64,000 bases of DNA from positions 1-64,000 of the forward strand of contig CASDRS010000003.1 in NCBI GenBank assembly GCA_949283255.1. Reading direction: 5' to 3'. Position numbers and translations under genes: made by a program. The notes below the pieces were generated by a model. It worked only from the letters and a program-made list of their open reading frames with translations. It made no database searches and was not told the origin of the DNA. Shown one piece after another: positions 44,712 to 53,710 of the stretch (positions are counted from its first letter, which is position 1; every line of letters begins with the position of its first letter). This DNA is from an uncultured bacterium. Lineage in GTDB: Bacteria > Cyanobacteriota > Vampirovibrionia > Gastranaerophilales > Gastranaerophilaceae.

Positions 44712-46322
44712 ATGAGAATTAATCGCGTACAACTACTTCAAAATCACAATGTATACAACACACGCAACATTTTTGACAAGCAACCTGACAATCAGGTAAA
44801 TAATACAGAAAAAAAGAATACAGACTTAATCGCGTACTCAAAAAATTATTATTTGATGCCATCTTTTAAAGGCGAACAAAAAAATGAACAGCTGCAAAAT
44901 TTTGAAGACTATTTGGACAGATTCTATATGGCGAATGAAGGTCAAGATGTTCAATACTTGAATACCAGAATCTACGATTATTATGCTCCTCTTTCAAAAT
45001 CAAGGCTTATGAATTTGGAATTCTACGATACAATGGATTATCTGCTTAAACAGAAATTAACAATGCCTATTGATGAAAGAAGATTAACCAACACAATGCA
45101 AAGCACGCTTAACAATATATTCGGACGCATATACCACGAACCTCCTTCTGCAAAAGAATTTATAAAACATCTAAAACAAACAAAAGTTTTGGAAGAACCG
45201 ATATCAATTGACGAAGATTCTCCTCAACTTGCTAAAATTTTAGATGCAGCAGACCAGGAACTTATACAAAGCCAAGATGACTTGGATGCTTTACAAAAAA
45301 GAAGGCTTTCGGTCTCATTTACAAGAAGTTTTAACAACGAAATTCACCGTAATACTCCACAAATATTTGATGAACGCAGATACAATATGATGAAAGATGC
45401 CCTTGAGCAAGAACCGTTTTTATCTTTCGCAAAAAAACTTGATAGAATAGAAGCACAAGAAAAATTAAATAAAGATTACACCGCAGATGAATGCGCAAAC
45501 GATGTTTATAATGACTTGTTACAAAAGAAAATTACACCGTTTGAAAATCCAAAAATATATTCATATGTCTCAAAAAATGACGAAAAACTTGACTTTTTGC
45601 TTGAAAAATTATACGGAGTTGAAAAACCAGTAATTTCCGAAATTTTTGACAATTCCGGCTTTGACAAAAAACATAGCGTGTTGTTAATTGATCCGGCACT
45701 TGTAAATAACTTTGATAAATTGGTCGATTATGTACAAGAACAAAACATTGACACATCAGAAATTGAACCTGCCGAATTAAGAAAAAGATTTTCTGACTAT
45801 CTTGGCACTGAGACTGTATATCGCGGATTATATACAGAAAACCCGCAAGATTTGATTGAAAAATTAAACAGAGATGGGAATTTTGCTTCAGCTTTTCAAA
45901 ATAGACAAAAAGCAGTTAATGCAATAAAATTCTTTATTGATCTTGATGAAGATTTGGATGCTACAATACACGAAAAAATTCTGAATAAAATACATTTTTC
46001 TGACAAAAACAGTGAATTTTTATCAGCTTCATCAGTTTATGACGTAGCAGCATCAGTTCCAAAACTTCAAGGCAAACCGGAGACCCCTGTTGTTGTTATA
46101 AAAACAGAAGTACCTAAACTTTCACTAATCAAACAAGAAAATTTATTTCACGCAATGCAATTACACCAACTGCACAGAGTTTTGCATATAGGCAACAGGC
46201 CATTACCTTACGATAGAGATATGAAAAAAATAGAAATTTTCATTCCTTTTTATCTGCCGACAAATAACGCTGAAATATCTATTGATACAACAACACCAAA
46301 TCTAAGATGGCTTGATTATTAA
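44712..46322 (+). CDS. Hypothetical protein, lineage-specific, N-terminal PSFKG segment
   Basis: Protein of 536 aa that I do not recognise. It begins with an Asn-rich, basic segment (MRINRVQLLQNHNVYNTRN) and contains YLMPSFKGEQ at about 47-56. The remainder is mainly helical and acidic (EDYLDRFYMANEGQ, DRIEAQEKLNKDYTADECAN) and ends with a beta-rich, Pro-containing section (PVVVIKTEVPKLSLI, LPYDRDMKKIEIFIPFY). There is no signal peptide or membrane helix. The ATG follows AAAAGGGGAC. A 212-bp AT-rich region upstream with TATAAAAT is the likely promoter. Single-gene unit. Confidence 0.6.
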   Translation: MRINRVQLLQNHNVYNTRNIFDKQPDNQVNNTEKKNTDLIAYSKNYYLMPSFKGEQKNEQLQNFEDYLDRFYMANEGQDVQYLNTRIYDYYAPLSKSRLMNLEFYDTMDYLLKQKLTMPIDERRLTNTMQSTLNNIFGRIYHEPPSAKEFIKHLKQTKVLEEPISIDEDSPQLAKILDAADQELIQSQDDLDALQKRRLSVSFTRSFNNEIHRNTPQIFDERRYNMMKDALEQEPFLSFAKKLDRIEAQEKLNKDYTADECANDVYNDLLQKKITPFENPKIYSYVSKNDEKLDFLLEKLYGVEKPVISEIFDNSGFDKKHSVLLIDPALVNNFDKLVDYVQEQNIDTSEIEPAELRKRFSDYLGTETVYRGLYTENPQDLIEKLNRDGNFASAFQNRQKAVNAIKFFIDLDEDLDATIHEKILNKIHFSDKNSEFLSASSVYDVAASVPKLQGKPETPVVVIKTEVPKLSLIKQENLFHAMQLHQLHRVLHIGNRPLPYDRDMKKIEIFIPFYLPTNNAEISIDTTTPNLRWLDY

Positions 46323-46347
46323 TTTGAAACAAACAGTCTTTTAATGA

Positions 46348-48228
46348 TTAGAAAGGTTTATTTTCAGCCCAATATAATCTTATAAAGAAACACGCAACGT
46401 GCTGGATAGAATCTACTCTAACCCATTGACGAGTATTCTTAAATCTGATAGCGTTTGCAGAACGCTTAGGATTTTTATGAGCAAAAGTATATTCTTCGCA
46501 ATTAAATAACGAAAATTGACTTTTCGCAGCAAGTTTGCAAGCCTTCAAAATATTTTTAGCCAGACTTTCATCACCCATATTTTTGGCAAGATAATATGAA
46601 GCAATCAACCCTTCGGAACGTGCGCCGTCAGGATAGTAATGATCTCCAAAATTATAATAATACCCGCCCTCATAATCCAAATATGGCGTCTCATCTTCTC
46701 TATACATGTGCGTCATCATAGATTGGGCATCCGTGTATACAAATTTTATCAAATTCTCTTTTCGAAATTCCTCATCATGAGAAAACTCCTCAATAGCCTG
46801 CATTAACCAAGCATCTGAAGGCAAGGCCGTAAATAATTCCGCATAAAATTTCGGTCGCTCATCTACAATCCAGTCAAGGGCTATTTTTGATTTTTCACGC
46901 ACTTCGTTATTCAATTCCATATCATCTTTGAAATGGTTCATATACAATCCCAACCCTAAAAGTGCTTCACCCGGATAATAGAAAGAAAAAGTTTCACGTC
47001 GCTCTTCATCAGTCATATTAATAAGCGGTTCACCGTTTTGATAAGCAGGATGTATATAATATCCCCTAAATTCACCGCTCTCACACATGCGACTTAAAAG
47101 ATGTCTTGTATAACCCTTTATATATTCATCAAACGACTTGTCACCAGTAACATTACGATATAACATCATCATAATTAAAGCCAAACCGGTACCGCCAAGC
47201 TTACCTTTCTTGTTATAGTAAACAAAATAAGCTGTCTGACCATTATAATCATGCTCCTTTGAAATTGATACAGTAAATTTTATCGCTCTTCTCGCCGCAT
47301 CAAGATATTTTTCATTTTTAGTCTGCTGATACGCCTTAATAAGAGTAATAGCTCCACCGCAATGCCTCAAATCATTGTAATAAAGGTTATCTTCCTTTCT
47401 GTTAGGATGTTCATGATCCTTAAAATTATCCTCGGCACAATCGTAATAGTACAAAAATCTTCCATCATCATACATATTAGCAACAAGCCAATCAGAAGTT
47501 TTTATAAACTGAGATAGCAATATATCATAACTAAATTCAGGATATAAAACATTCCCGCGATAAATCGGCACACACCCCTGCTGATATGTGACAAAAGCCC
47601 TCGTCCTGATTAAATAAAGTTCATATTCATCAGACTGTCGAAGCATATCAATCCTGTCAGCTCTTGTTTTGGCAGGTTTTTTGCCAAGTGCAGAACGCTT
47701 TATAACTGTCGTAAGAGCCTGATTTAAAGACAAATGACTGTTAACTACAGCATCTGTCGGCATATAAAATGTTGCGGAATCATCAAAAACATTCTTTAGT
47801 TCAAGACCGTTAATCCCGATTTCAAATCTGTCATCATCAAACTTGTCACTCTGTATATGCTTTAAGTCCGTCAACTTTTTATCAATAACAAATTCAATTA
47901 GAATTCGGCACTTATTAAAATCCTTAATATCAAACTCGGCAAATCGTTTATTTTCTCTTATTTTGCTTAAATCTCTGTTTATAGTTTCAGCTAAAGTGTT
48001 TTTTTTACTCCCATATCTCAGTAATTTTACACCTTCCTGAAAAAGTGTTATATAAGTAAAAGACAACTTGGGGTTAAAATCGAAAATCCCGCTAAAATCA
48101 AGACCATCAACCTTTACGGGAACTCCATAAATTAAAGCATTACGAATACGTTTTAACAACGCATCCATAACAGAAAAATCCTGATTATAATATTCTTTTT
48201 CTTTCTCTATAAACAAGTGATAGTTCAT
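46348..48228 (-). CDS. Putative alpha/alpha-barrel protein with distant AMMECR1-like N-domain
   Basis: Protein of 626 aa, not a family I can name. Residues about 1-190 resemble the AMMECR1 fold in outline: FTYITLFQEGVKLLRYG, LAETINRDLSKIRENKRFAE, ILIEFVIDK, and FYMPTDAVVNSHLSLNQAL-type ending, but the family signature LRGCIG is missing. Residues about 230-620 are regular helical repeats with many Trp, Tyr and Asp (FIKTSDWLVANMYDDGRFLY, GGAITLIKAYQQTKNEKYL, GTGLALIMMMLYRNVT, SFYYPGEALLGLGLYM), like the (alpha/alpha)6 toroid of glycoside hydrolases, epimerases and thioredoxin-like lid proteins. A carbohydrate-active function is inferred. Cytoplasmic, no signal peptide. Confidence 0.5.
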   Translation of the reverse strand: MNYHLFIEKEKEYYNQDFSVMDALLKRIRNALIYGVPVKVDGLDFSGIFDFNPKLSFTYITLFQEGVKLLRYGSKKNTLAETINRDLSKIRENKRFAEFDIKDFNKCRILIEFVIDKKLTDLKHIQSDKFDDDRFEIGINGLELKNVFDDSATFYMPTDAVVNSHLSLNQALTTVIKRSALGKKPAKTRADRIDMLRQSDEYELYLIRTRAFVTYQQGCVPIYRGNVLYPEFSYDILLSQFIKTSDWLVANMYDDGRFLYYYDCAEDNFKDHEHPNRKEDNLYYNDLRHCGGAITLIKAYQQTKNEKYLDAARRAIKFTVSISKEHDYNGQTAYFVYYNKKGKLGGTGLALIMMMLYRNVTGDKSFDEYIKGYTRHLLSRMCESGEFRGYYIHPAYQNGEPLINMTDEERRETFSFYYPGEALLGLGLYMNHFKDDMELNNEVREKSKIALDWIVDERPKFYAELFTALPSDAWLMQAIEEFSHDEEFRKENLIKFVYTDAQSMMTHMYREDETPYLDYEGGYYYNFGDHYYPDGARSEGLIASYYLAKNMGDESLAKNILKACKLAAKSQFSLFNCEEYTFAHKNPKRSANAIRFKNTRQWVRVDSIQHVACFFIRLYWAENKPF

Positions 48229-48364
48229 GAGACAATAATATCATATTATTACGATATTGTAAACAAATATTAAGATATAAAAGTAAAACATGCAATTTTG
48301 ATAAACAAAAACTCTTTATATATGTACGGGGATTAAAATACCGGGGAAATTAAAGGAGTAAGAA

Positions 48365-49873
48365 ATGTCAGGATGGTTTTGCAATCCATTATTTTTATTG
48401 CCAGTTAGCAGATATCCGATATTTGGTTACTGTACATCACCTTATATGTTGGATGGAAGCTCAAGAGGAGCATACATAGCTTCTCAAACAGAAGCAATGG
48501 CACATTCTGCACTCGGACCTTACGGTTGGACATCACGTTGGGGTAACTCAATCCAACTTAACAGTTATGATCCGACATTACCCCCAAGCACGGTTATGGC
48601 TTTTCAAAGAATGAGCTATGATCCTACGTATGTTCCTGCATTAGATCCTAATTTAGGAATGCAAGGAATGCCTGATGCTAATGCTATGCAACAACAACTT
48701 GCACAAGCAAAAGAAAGAGGAGCTGCACAAGCTAACAAAGATATATTAACTATTAAATATCAGCTAACAACTCAAAGAGTAAATGCGTTTGCAACAGAAT
48801 TAACACAATTGTTAAAAACAGAAGGACTCACTGATGCAGACAAGGCTGAAATAGCAGAAGTACAACGTAAAGTAGAAGAACTTAAGAAAAAAATAGAAGA
48901 ATACGCAAAGACATCAGCAGATAAAGAAACAACAACAGCGATAGCAGAAGTTGAAGCTATGGCAGGAGAACTTATTGAATTAAAACAATCAGCAACAAAA
49001 ATAGCTGAAAGAATTGCCGCAGCAAAACAGAAAGCTGATCAAACTGACCCAGCCGATCCGACAGATCAGGCTGACCCAACTGATCCGACAGATCCGGCAG
49101 ATCCGACTGACCCAACTGATCCGGCAGATCCGGCAGATCCGACAGATCCGGCAGCTGCAGCAGAAGGAATGACAGGCAAAGAAGCTCAAAAAGCTTACAA
49201 TGAAAAAGTAAGACCATACATAAACAAAACAATACTTAAAGATAAAAACTTAAGCGCAGCAGACAGAAAAGCTATAATTGATAAAACCAAAGAGTTTATT
49301 TCAGCTAAAACGGAAGATAAACCAAGAATATTACAAGAATTATTAACTCTTTTGTCAGAAGTTGAAGAAAGATTAAAAGAAAGTGCATCAAAGCATGCAG
49401 CACAAACATCTCAACAAGCTGCAGAAATTTGTTCAACATTATACACAGCAGCAAACGGTTTTGACTGGAGCTGGTGCGGTGAAAGCGATAATGAAAAAAC
49501 ACTAAAAGATACAGTTTATACAAAGATAAATGAACACAATGTTATTGATGTCCTTGATGCTTGGGCAAAAGGAGATTATAACTCAAGAACAGGTGACAGT
49601 TGCTTATTAGAGACATTGTTTGGAGAATTCCAATGGAATACTTCAGGTATAAAGAAACGTATTGCTGAACACTTTATAAGATGTCTTGAAAAAGCAGCAA
49701 AAGCTAAAGGCTTATACACAGATATAATGCCATACGTAAGTGCTATCAAGGGTGAAATGAATTGTACATTCTGGAGTTATGAGAAAATCTATAATGCATT
49801 CAACAGTATTCACGCAATACTTACAAACTTAGAAACAGAAGAAAAAGAACCTAAACAAAAAGCACAAAAGTAA
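48365..49873 (+). CDS. Hypothetical protein with coiled coil and Asp-Pro repeat
   Basis: Protein of 502 aa. The first 100 residues are rich in Tyr, Pro and Gly (LLPVSRYPIFGYCTSPYM, GPYGWTSRWGNSIQLNSYDP) with no Sec signal. Residues about 108-222 are Gln/Ala/Lys/Glu-rich and predicted coiled coil. Residues about 224-266 are a tandem DPA/DPT repeat. A helical C-terminal domain follows (AQKAYNEKVRPYINKTILKD, CSTLYTAANGFDWSWCGESD). Start is well marked by AAAGGAG. The leader contains CTTTATATATG and two GGGG blocks. A surface or secreted role is possible but cannot be shown. Confidence 0.55.
   Translation: MSGWFCNPLFLLPVSRYPIFGYCTSPYMLDGSSRGAYIASQTEAMAHSALGPYGWTSRWGNSIQLNSYDPTLPPSTVMAFQRMSYDPTYVPALDPNLGMQGMPDANAMQQQLAQAKERGAAQANKDILTIKYQLTTQRVNAFATELTQLLKTEGLTDADKAEIAEVQRKVEELKKKIEEYAKTSADKETTTAIAEVEAMAGELIELKQSATKIAERIAAAKQKADQTDPADPTDQADPTDPTDPADPTDPTDPADPADPTDPAAAAEGMTGKEAQKAYNEKVRPYINKTILKDKNLSAADRKAIIDKTKEFISAKTEDKPRILQELLTLLSEVEERLKESASKHAAQTSQQAAEICSTLYTAANGFDWSWCGESDNEKTLKDTVYTKINEHNVIDVLDAWAKGDYNSRTGDSCLLETLFGEFQWNTSGIKKRIAEHFIRCLEKAAKAKGLYTDIMPYVSAIKGEMNCTFWSYEKIYNAFNSIHAILTNLETEEKEPKQKAQK
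49036..49160 (+). repeat. 9-bp-class tandem repeat coding (DP[A/T])n
   Basis: GATCCGACA/GATCCGGCA/GACCCAACT units in tandem encode DPADPTD...-type sequence. The low codon variation implies expansion by slippage, and length is likely to vary between strains. Confidence 0.8.
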
Positions 49874-49957
49874 TTCGAAAATTAGTACAAAATAAATAAA
49901 AAGGAGAAAATTTGGTTATATTGGTTAATAAAATATAAGTAGTGATTCCTCAATGTT

Positions 49958-49978
49958 AATGGTCAAATGTTTAAGACC
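49958..49978 (+). other. Small hairpin in gap after the DP-repeat gene
   Basis: The 148-bp gap 49874-50021 contains a Shine-Dalgarno-like AAAAAGGAG with only a short TTG-started frame behind it, a hairpin TGGTC/GACCA and then the terminator at 50010-50040. A small RNA or peptide is possible, but nothing more is supported. Confidence 0.25.
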
Positions 49979-50009
49979 ACAGAAAACGGTTAGTGTAGAA
50001 GATAGATGG

Positions 50010-50040
50010 GCCTCTTAAAAGTTAAGAGGCTTCTTTTTTT
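50010..50040 (+). terminator. Intrinsic terminator after the DP-repeat gene
   Basis: GCCTCTTAA (50010-50018) / TTAAGAGGC (50022-50030), loop AAG, then TTCTTTTTTT. The stem overlaps the last codons of the convergent lipM-like gene. Confidence 0.85.
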
Positions 50041-50684
50041 GAGAATAAATCAATAATTTCTTCTTTTGTTAAATTCGGATTTATTTCTTTCAACGATATA
50101 ATTGAGTCAGTGTTTACATCCTCTTTAAAAATTTTTTCTAAAAGTGCACGATTATAATCATACAAAATAGAACCATGCTGAAGGATATAACCTTGTTTTC
50201 TGCACTGAGCCGATCCTATAAGTTTTTTCCCCTGATAACACAAATCAGCCCCGGTCGATATAAGCATACAATAATCAAATTTTGTATTAACAGGTTTAGT
50301 CCCGCCAAACTCAAGCTCTATACCGACTTTGGCAAATTTATCAATTAAAAAACGGGAAATTTCAATATAAGATTTTGTAACATTATCTCCATGTTTTAAA
50401 TAACTTGTCGGACAAATAAAACTATAAGTAATCTCGTCATCATGGAGCAAAGCCCTTCCGCCCGTAAGACGACGGACTACATCAATACCGGTATCTTTTA
50501 GAAACTGTTTATCTATAAAAGCGTCTGACTGGTTTCTTCCCAACGAAACGCACGCAGGAGACCAGCCATAGAGCCTAAATATCGGATACTCCAGCTTGTT
50601 TGCTATTGCATAATCCAGCAAATCGCTATCGATTTGCATATTTTCCTGACCGGTTTTAACCTCATACGGTACAAATTTCATCAT
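50022..50684 (-). CDS. lipM: Octanoyltransferase LipM-like / lipoate-protein ligase family
   Basis: Attaches octanoyl (or lipoyl) groups to carrier domains; LipA then adds sulfur. It is 220 aa of the BPL/LplA fold. RRLTGGRALLHDDEITYSF (71-89) is the substrate loop, Cys139 in FDYCMLISTGADL matches the catalytic Cys of LipM octanoyltransferases, and KKLIGSAQCRKQGYILQHGS (153-172) has GSAQ with the conserved Lys, as in LipM rather than GNAQ as in LplA ligases. lipA and lpd are in the same window. The upstream gene ends at 50684, the same base where this start lies, so they are coupled. Confidence 0.8.
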   Translation of the reverse strand: MMKFVPYEVKTGQENMQIDSDLLDYAIANKLEYPIFRLYGWSPACVSLGRNQSDAFIDKQFLKDTGIDVVRRLTGGRALLHDDEITYSFICPTSYLKHGDNVTKSYIEISRFLIDKFAKVGIELEFGGTKPVNTKFDYCMLISTGADLCYQGKKLIGSAQCRKQGYILQHGSILYDYNRALLEKIFKEDVNTDSIISLKEINPNLTKEEIIDLFSKKEAS

Positions 50685-51580
50685 TAATCTTCGTTTTCTT
50701 TATCTCTTTTTTTAATATTTTCTTCAAACTGCTTAAATACGTCACTTCCAACGAACTGTTCTAAAGCCGCACGCTTAGAATAGAAAGTTGTACGAGCTTT
50801 ATTTTGCTCATCAAGAGCCGTTCTATAGTAAGCATCGGTAATCAAAATAAGTTCTCTTGAAAGGTTTTGCGAAGCATCATAATATTTTTTTCTTTGTTCC
50901 GCAATTTTTGTAAGCATATCGAGCATTTTTTTGGCAGTCATATAATCATTGTACAAGTTAACTGTTTGTTGCTGCAAATCCTCAATTTTGCGAATAAGAA
51001 TAATCATATCCGCATCCGTAACTTTTGTATATTTATAATTCAGAGCTTTAGTATCCTGAGACATAATCCCAAAAATATTACTTCCCAACATAGAACCTGT
51101 TGCCAAAAGCGGGTTGCCCGAACTTGCACCGATTAAAGTTGACATGCTTGCAATAGTCATCAATACTTTTTTAATTGATTTATCATTAGGCTTGTCTTCT
51201 TCAGGATTTGAAAGTTTATACAGAGCAAAACTGATAGTATCACTTTTTGCAGCTGCACCCTGCCATAAAAGAGTCAAATCAGCATACATATCAGCTTCTT
51301 CCATCTCAAGGTCTTTCGCAATCTCTTTTGACATCCTCTTAATACTCAAATCTGCATAAGTCAAATCCTCAGTATCAATCTCATTCAAATCAGCTTTTAC
51401 GGTTTCCTGTTGAATATTTTGTTTAACTTCCTCATACTTTTTCTCAGGGGTATCAGTCAGCCCTACACGGAAAGCAGGTTCTTTAACGCTTGCATCATTC
51501 AAATCATCCAAAACAACATCGGCCCCGTAAGCAGGTAAAAGAAATGCAAATACTAAAATTGTTATGATAAATTTTTTCAT
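50684..51580 (-). CDS. Secreted helical protein, paralogue of the upstream gene
   Basis: Protein of 298 aa with signal peptide MKKFIITILVFAFLLPAYGA. The mature part is helical: LTLLWQGAAA, FALYKLSNPEE, then MIILIRKIEDLQQQTVNLYN and a C-terminal coil (AYYRTALDEQNKARTTFYSK, AALEQFVGSDVF) that faintly resembles the helices of TolC-type outer-membrane factors. It shares LWQG, FALxKLxxPE and the IExLQ...N-x-Y-x-x-Y segments with the protein encoded just upstream, so the two arose by tandem duplication. They overlap by 4 bases. A periplasmic role is inferred. Confidence 0.6.
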   Translation of the reverse strand: MKKFIITILVFAFLLPAYGADVVLDDLNDASVKEPAFRVGLTDTPEKKYEEVKQNIQQETVKADLNEIDTEDLTYADLSIKRMSKEIAKDLEMEEADMYADLTLLWQGAAAKSDTISFALYKLSNPEEDKPNDKSIKKVLMTIASMSTLIGASSGNPLLATGSMLGSNIFGIMSQDTKALNYKYTKVTDADMIILIRKIEDLQQQTVNLYNDYMTAKKMLDMLTKIAEQRKKYYDASQNLSRELILITDAYYRTALDEQNKARTTFYSKRAALEQFVGSDVFKQFEENIKKRDKENED

Positions 51581-52395
51581 TTTGCAGCTTCCTTCCCTTT
51601 GTACAATGTGGCATTAGTATTATACTGATACATATTCAAACTGTTTACAACCTTTTTCCCTGCAAGTCTCTGCAATTCCATGTGATACTTTTTAGCCTGC
51701 TGAAGATAATAAAATTCTTCCATAGTCATATTATCATATAGAGATGACGAAATTGTTATCTCTAACAAATCATCCTCATCCATCGCTTTAGAATAATTTT
51801 TGTTATAAAGCAACAATCTTGAACGAGTTTCCTTTAGTTGGGACAATGACGCTTTGTAGTTATAGTATGCATTAATAATTCTATCCTGCAAATTTTCAAT
51901 CAAACCGGCAAGCTCTATCATCTCAGTATCAGTTAGAGGAACTTCTGTCGGAAGATTCTTTTTATTGATTAAATTTTGCGCCAAACGACCTGCAGCAAAT
52001 GCCGAAGTTTGAACCAAATAATCTCCGCCCATCATCATAGGAGCAAAAGACGCACCTGCAACAAGGGCAGATAAAGTTTTCGACATCAAAGACGCATGAA
52101 TTCTTCTCTGACTCTCAGGTGTCGCCAATTTCTTCAAAGCAAAACCAATAACCTGATTGTTGTCAACAGTACCCTGCCACAAAGCCTCTATATCCTCCAT
52201 ATCCTTTTCTTTCTGCATTCTTACGATTTCCTGCATAACAGAATCGTCATTAATGACAAGAGAACTTTTCAAGCTGACATCCGATTTTGGAATCTCAATC
52301 TTTTCAGGCTGAACCCCGTCAAGTACAATGTCCTCAGCCAAAACTTGATTACACATTCCGCAAACTATAACCAACAAAATCAGTAACTTTTTCAT
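51577..52395 (-). CDS. Secreted helical protein, tandem paralogue
   Basis: Protein of 273 aa from the ATG at 52393-52395, where a Sec signal peptide begins (MKKLLILLVIVCGMCNQVLA). An open frame runs 12 codons further to a TTG. Mature protein: IEALWQGTVDNNQVIGFALK, KLATPESQRR, a Gly/Ala/Met stretch (GASFAPMMMGGDYLV) that may be membrane-associated, and TDTEMIELAGLIENLQDRII. It is homologous over most of its length with the downstream gene product. Function unknown. Divergent from the TPR gene (117-bp gap). Confidence 0.6.
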   Translation of the reverse strand: MKKLLILLVIVCGMCNQVLAEDIVLDGVQPEKIEIPKSDVSLKSSLVINDDSVMQEIVRMQKEKDMEDIEALWQGTVDNNQVIGFALKKLATPESQRRIHASLMSKTLSALVAGASFAPMMMGGDYLVQTSAFAAGRLAQNLINKKNLPTEVPLTDTEMIELAGLIENLQDRIINAYYNYKASLSQLKETRSRLLLYNKNYSKAMDEDDLLEITISSSLYDNMTMEEFYYLQQAKKYHMELQRLAGKKVVNSLNMYQYNTNATLYKGKEAAK

Positions 52396-52512
52396 ACCAA
52401 AGTTATAACACAAGAACAAGAATAAATCCAACGATTGAGAGAGTAATAAATCTTAAGATTGTTCTTTATATATGGAAGAAAAAGTAGAATAATAAAGTGA
52501 AGAGAGGTTTCC

Positions 52513-53259
52513 TTGAGTAGTAAGTCAGATAAAAAAGTAAAAAAATCTCTGCCTAATGTAGAATTGTCAGCCAGTTTCGTCTCAAAAGCAGATAAATTGA
52601 GAGAGAATAAACTCTACAAAGAAGCTGTGGCAATATACTTGAATGCAATCTTGCTAAACCGCAAGGATGTAAACTCTTACTATGGTCTTGGAATGTGCTA
52701 CAAAAGCCTCGGCAATTACGCAAAAGCGATAAAAAATCTTGATATCGCAACAGAACTTAAATCAGATTTTTATGAAGCATATTATGAGCTTGGAATCTGC
52801 CATCTATTAGACGGAATTCCTTGCGGAGCAATAAAGAATTTTGTAAGAGCGATACAAATAAACCCCGAAAATCCTAATGCAATATTACAATTAGGTATAG
52901 CACATGAATTGTGCGATGAAGCAGATATGGCACTAATGATTTATCAAAAATTAATCGAAAATTCTCCTAATTTTATAAAAGCTTACGAACATAAATCAAC
53001 ACTTTTGATGAAACTGGAGAGATATAATGAAGCCTCAAGTGTGTTAATGCATCTTTTAAAAATCCAACCGGATTACTCATCAGCATACCTTGGCATAGCC
53101 ACCTGCTTTGACAAAACAGGCAAACAAACAGAAGCACAAAGGTATTACCGCAAATTTTTGCAGAAAAAACCACTTGATATTCAAGCTCAATTTGCAAAAA
53201 CAAGATTGGAAAAACTAAAATCGGTAAAAAAACACTGCAATTACTTAAGTCTTGTTTAG
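52513..53259 (+). CDS. Tetratricopeptide repeat protein
   Basis: Cytoplasmic protein of 248 aa made of about six TPR units: KLYKEAVAIYLNAILLNR, NSYYGLGMCYKSLGNYAKAI, EAYYELGICHLLDGIPCGAI, NAILQLGIAHELCDEADMAL, KAYEHKSTLLMKLERYNEAS, SAYLGIATCFDKTGKQTEAQ. This is a protein-protein interaction scaffold; the partner is unknown. The start is TTG at 52513, supported by AGAGAGG five bases upstream and the absence of any nearby in-frame ATG. Confidence 0.85.
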   Translation: MSSKSDKKVKKSLPNVELSASFVSKADKLRENKLYKEAVAIYLNAILLNRKDVNSYYGLGMCYKSLGNYAKAIKNLDIATELKSDFYEAYYELGICHLLDGIPCGAIKNFVRAIQINPENPNAILQLGIAHELCDEADMALMIYQKLIENSPNFIKAYEHKSTLLMKLERYNEASSVLMHLLKIQPDYSSAYLGIATCFDKTGKQTEAQRYYRKFLQKKPLDIQAQFAKTRLEKLKSVKKHCNYLSLV

Positions 53260-53278
53260 AAACAAAAGTAATAAACAA

Positions 53279-53656
53279 CTATTTTTTATCAATAACCTTA
53301 ATTAAGTGCCAGCCGAATTGAGTTCTAATTGGAGAAGAAACCTCTCCGACATTCATAGAAAAAGCCTTTTTCTCAAATTCAGGCACCATTTGTCCACGCT
53401 CAAAATATCCAAGATACCCGCCATTTTTAGCAGATGGGCACATAGAATACTTCATGGCATAATACTCAAAACTGCCGCCATTATCGATTTCTTTTTTAAT
53501 CTCCATAGCTTCTGCTGCAGTTTTTACAAGAATATGTTCTGCCGCAACTTGAGTCGGGCCTTCTTCTACAACCTCTGAACTCTTACTTCCCCAAGCATAG
53601 GAAGCACTTGATAACAACATAACTATTGCAAATAATTTTACTAAGAAATTTTTCAT
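53279..53656 (-). CDS. Secreted parvulin-type peptidyl-prolyl isomerase
   Basis: Periplasmic PpiC-like foldase of 125 aa: a signal peptide (MKNFLVKLFAIVMLLSSASY) followed directly by one parvulin domain (AAEHILVKTAAEAMEIKKEI, GGSFEYYAMKYSMCPSAKNG, GYLGYFERGQMVPEFEKKAF, QFGWHLIKVI). The active-site His and Met/Phe positions are intact. There are no SurA or PrsA chaperone arms. It may help fold secreted proteins or outer-membrane proteins. Confidence 0.93.
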   Translation of the reverse strand: MKNFLVKLFAIVMLLSSASYAWGSKSSEVVEEGPTQVAAEHILVKTAAEAMEIKKEIDNGGSFEYYAMKYSMCPSAKNGGYLGYFERGQMVPEFEKKAFSMNVGEVSSPIRTQFGWHLIKVIDKK

Positions 53657-53710
53657 ACCAGAATGATACTATGGAAATTTAAAAAAGCAAATACCAACCC
53701 AGATGAAATT

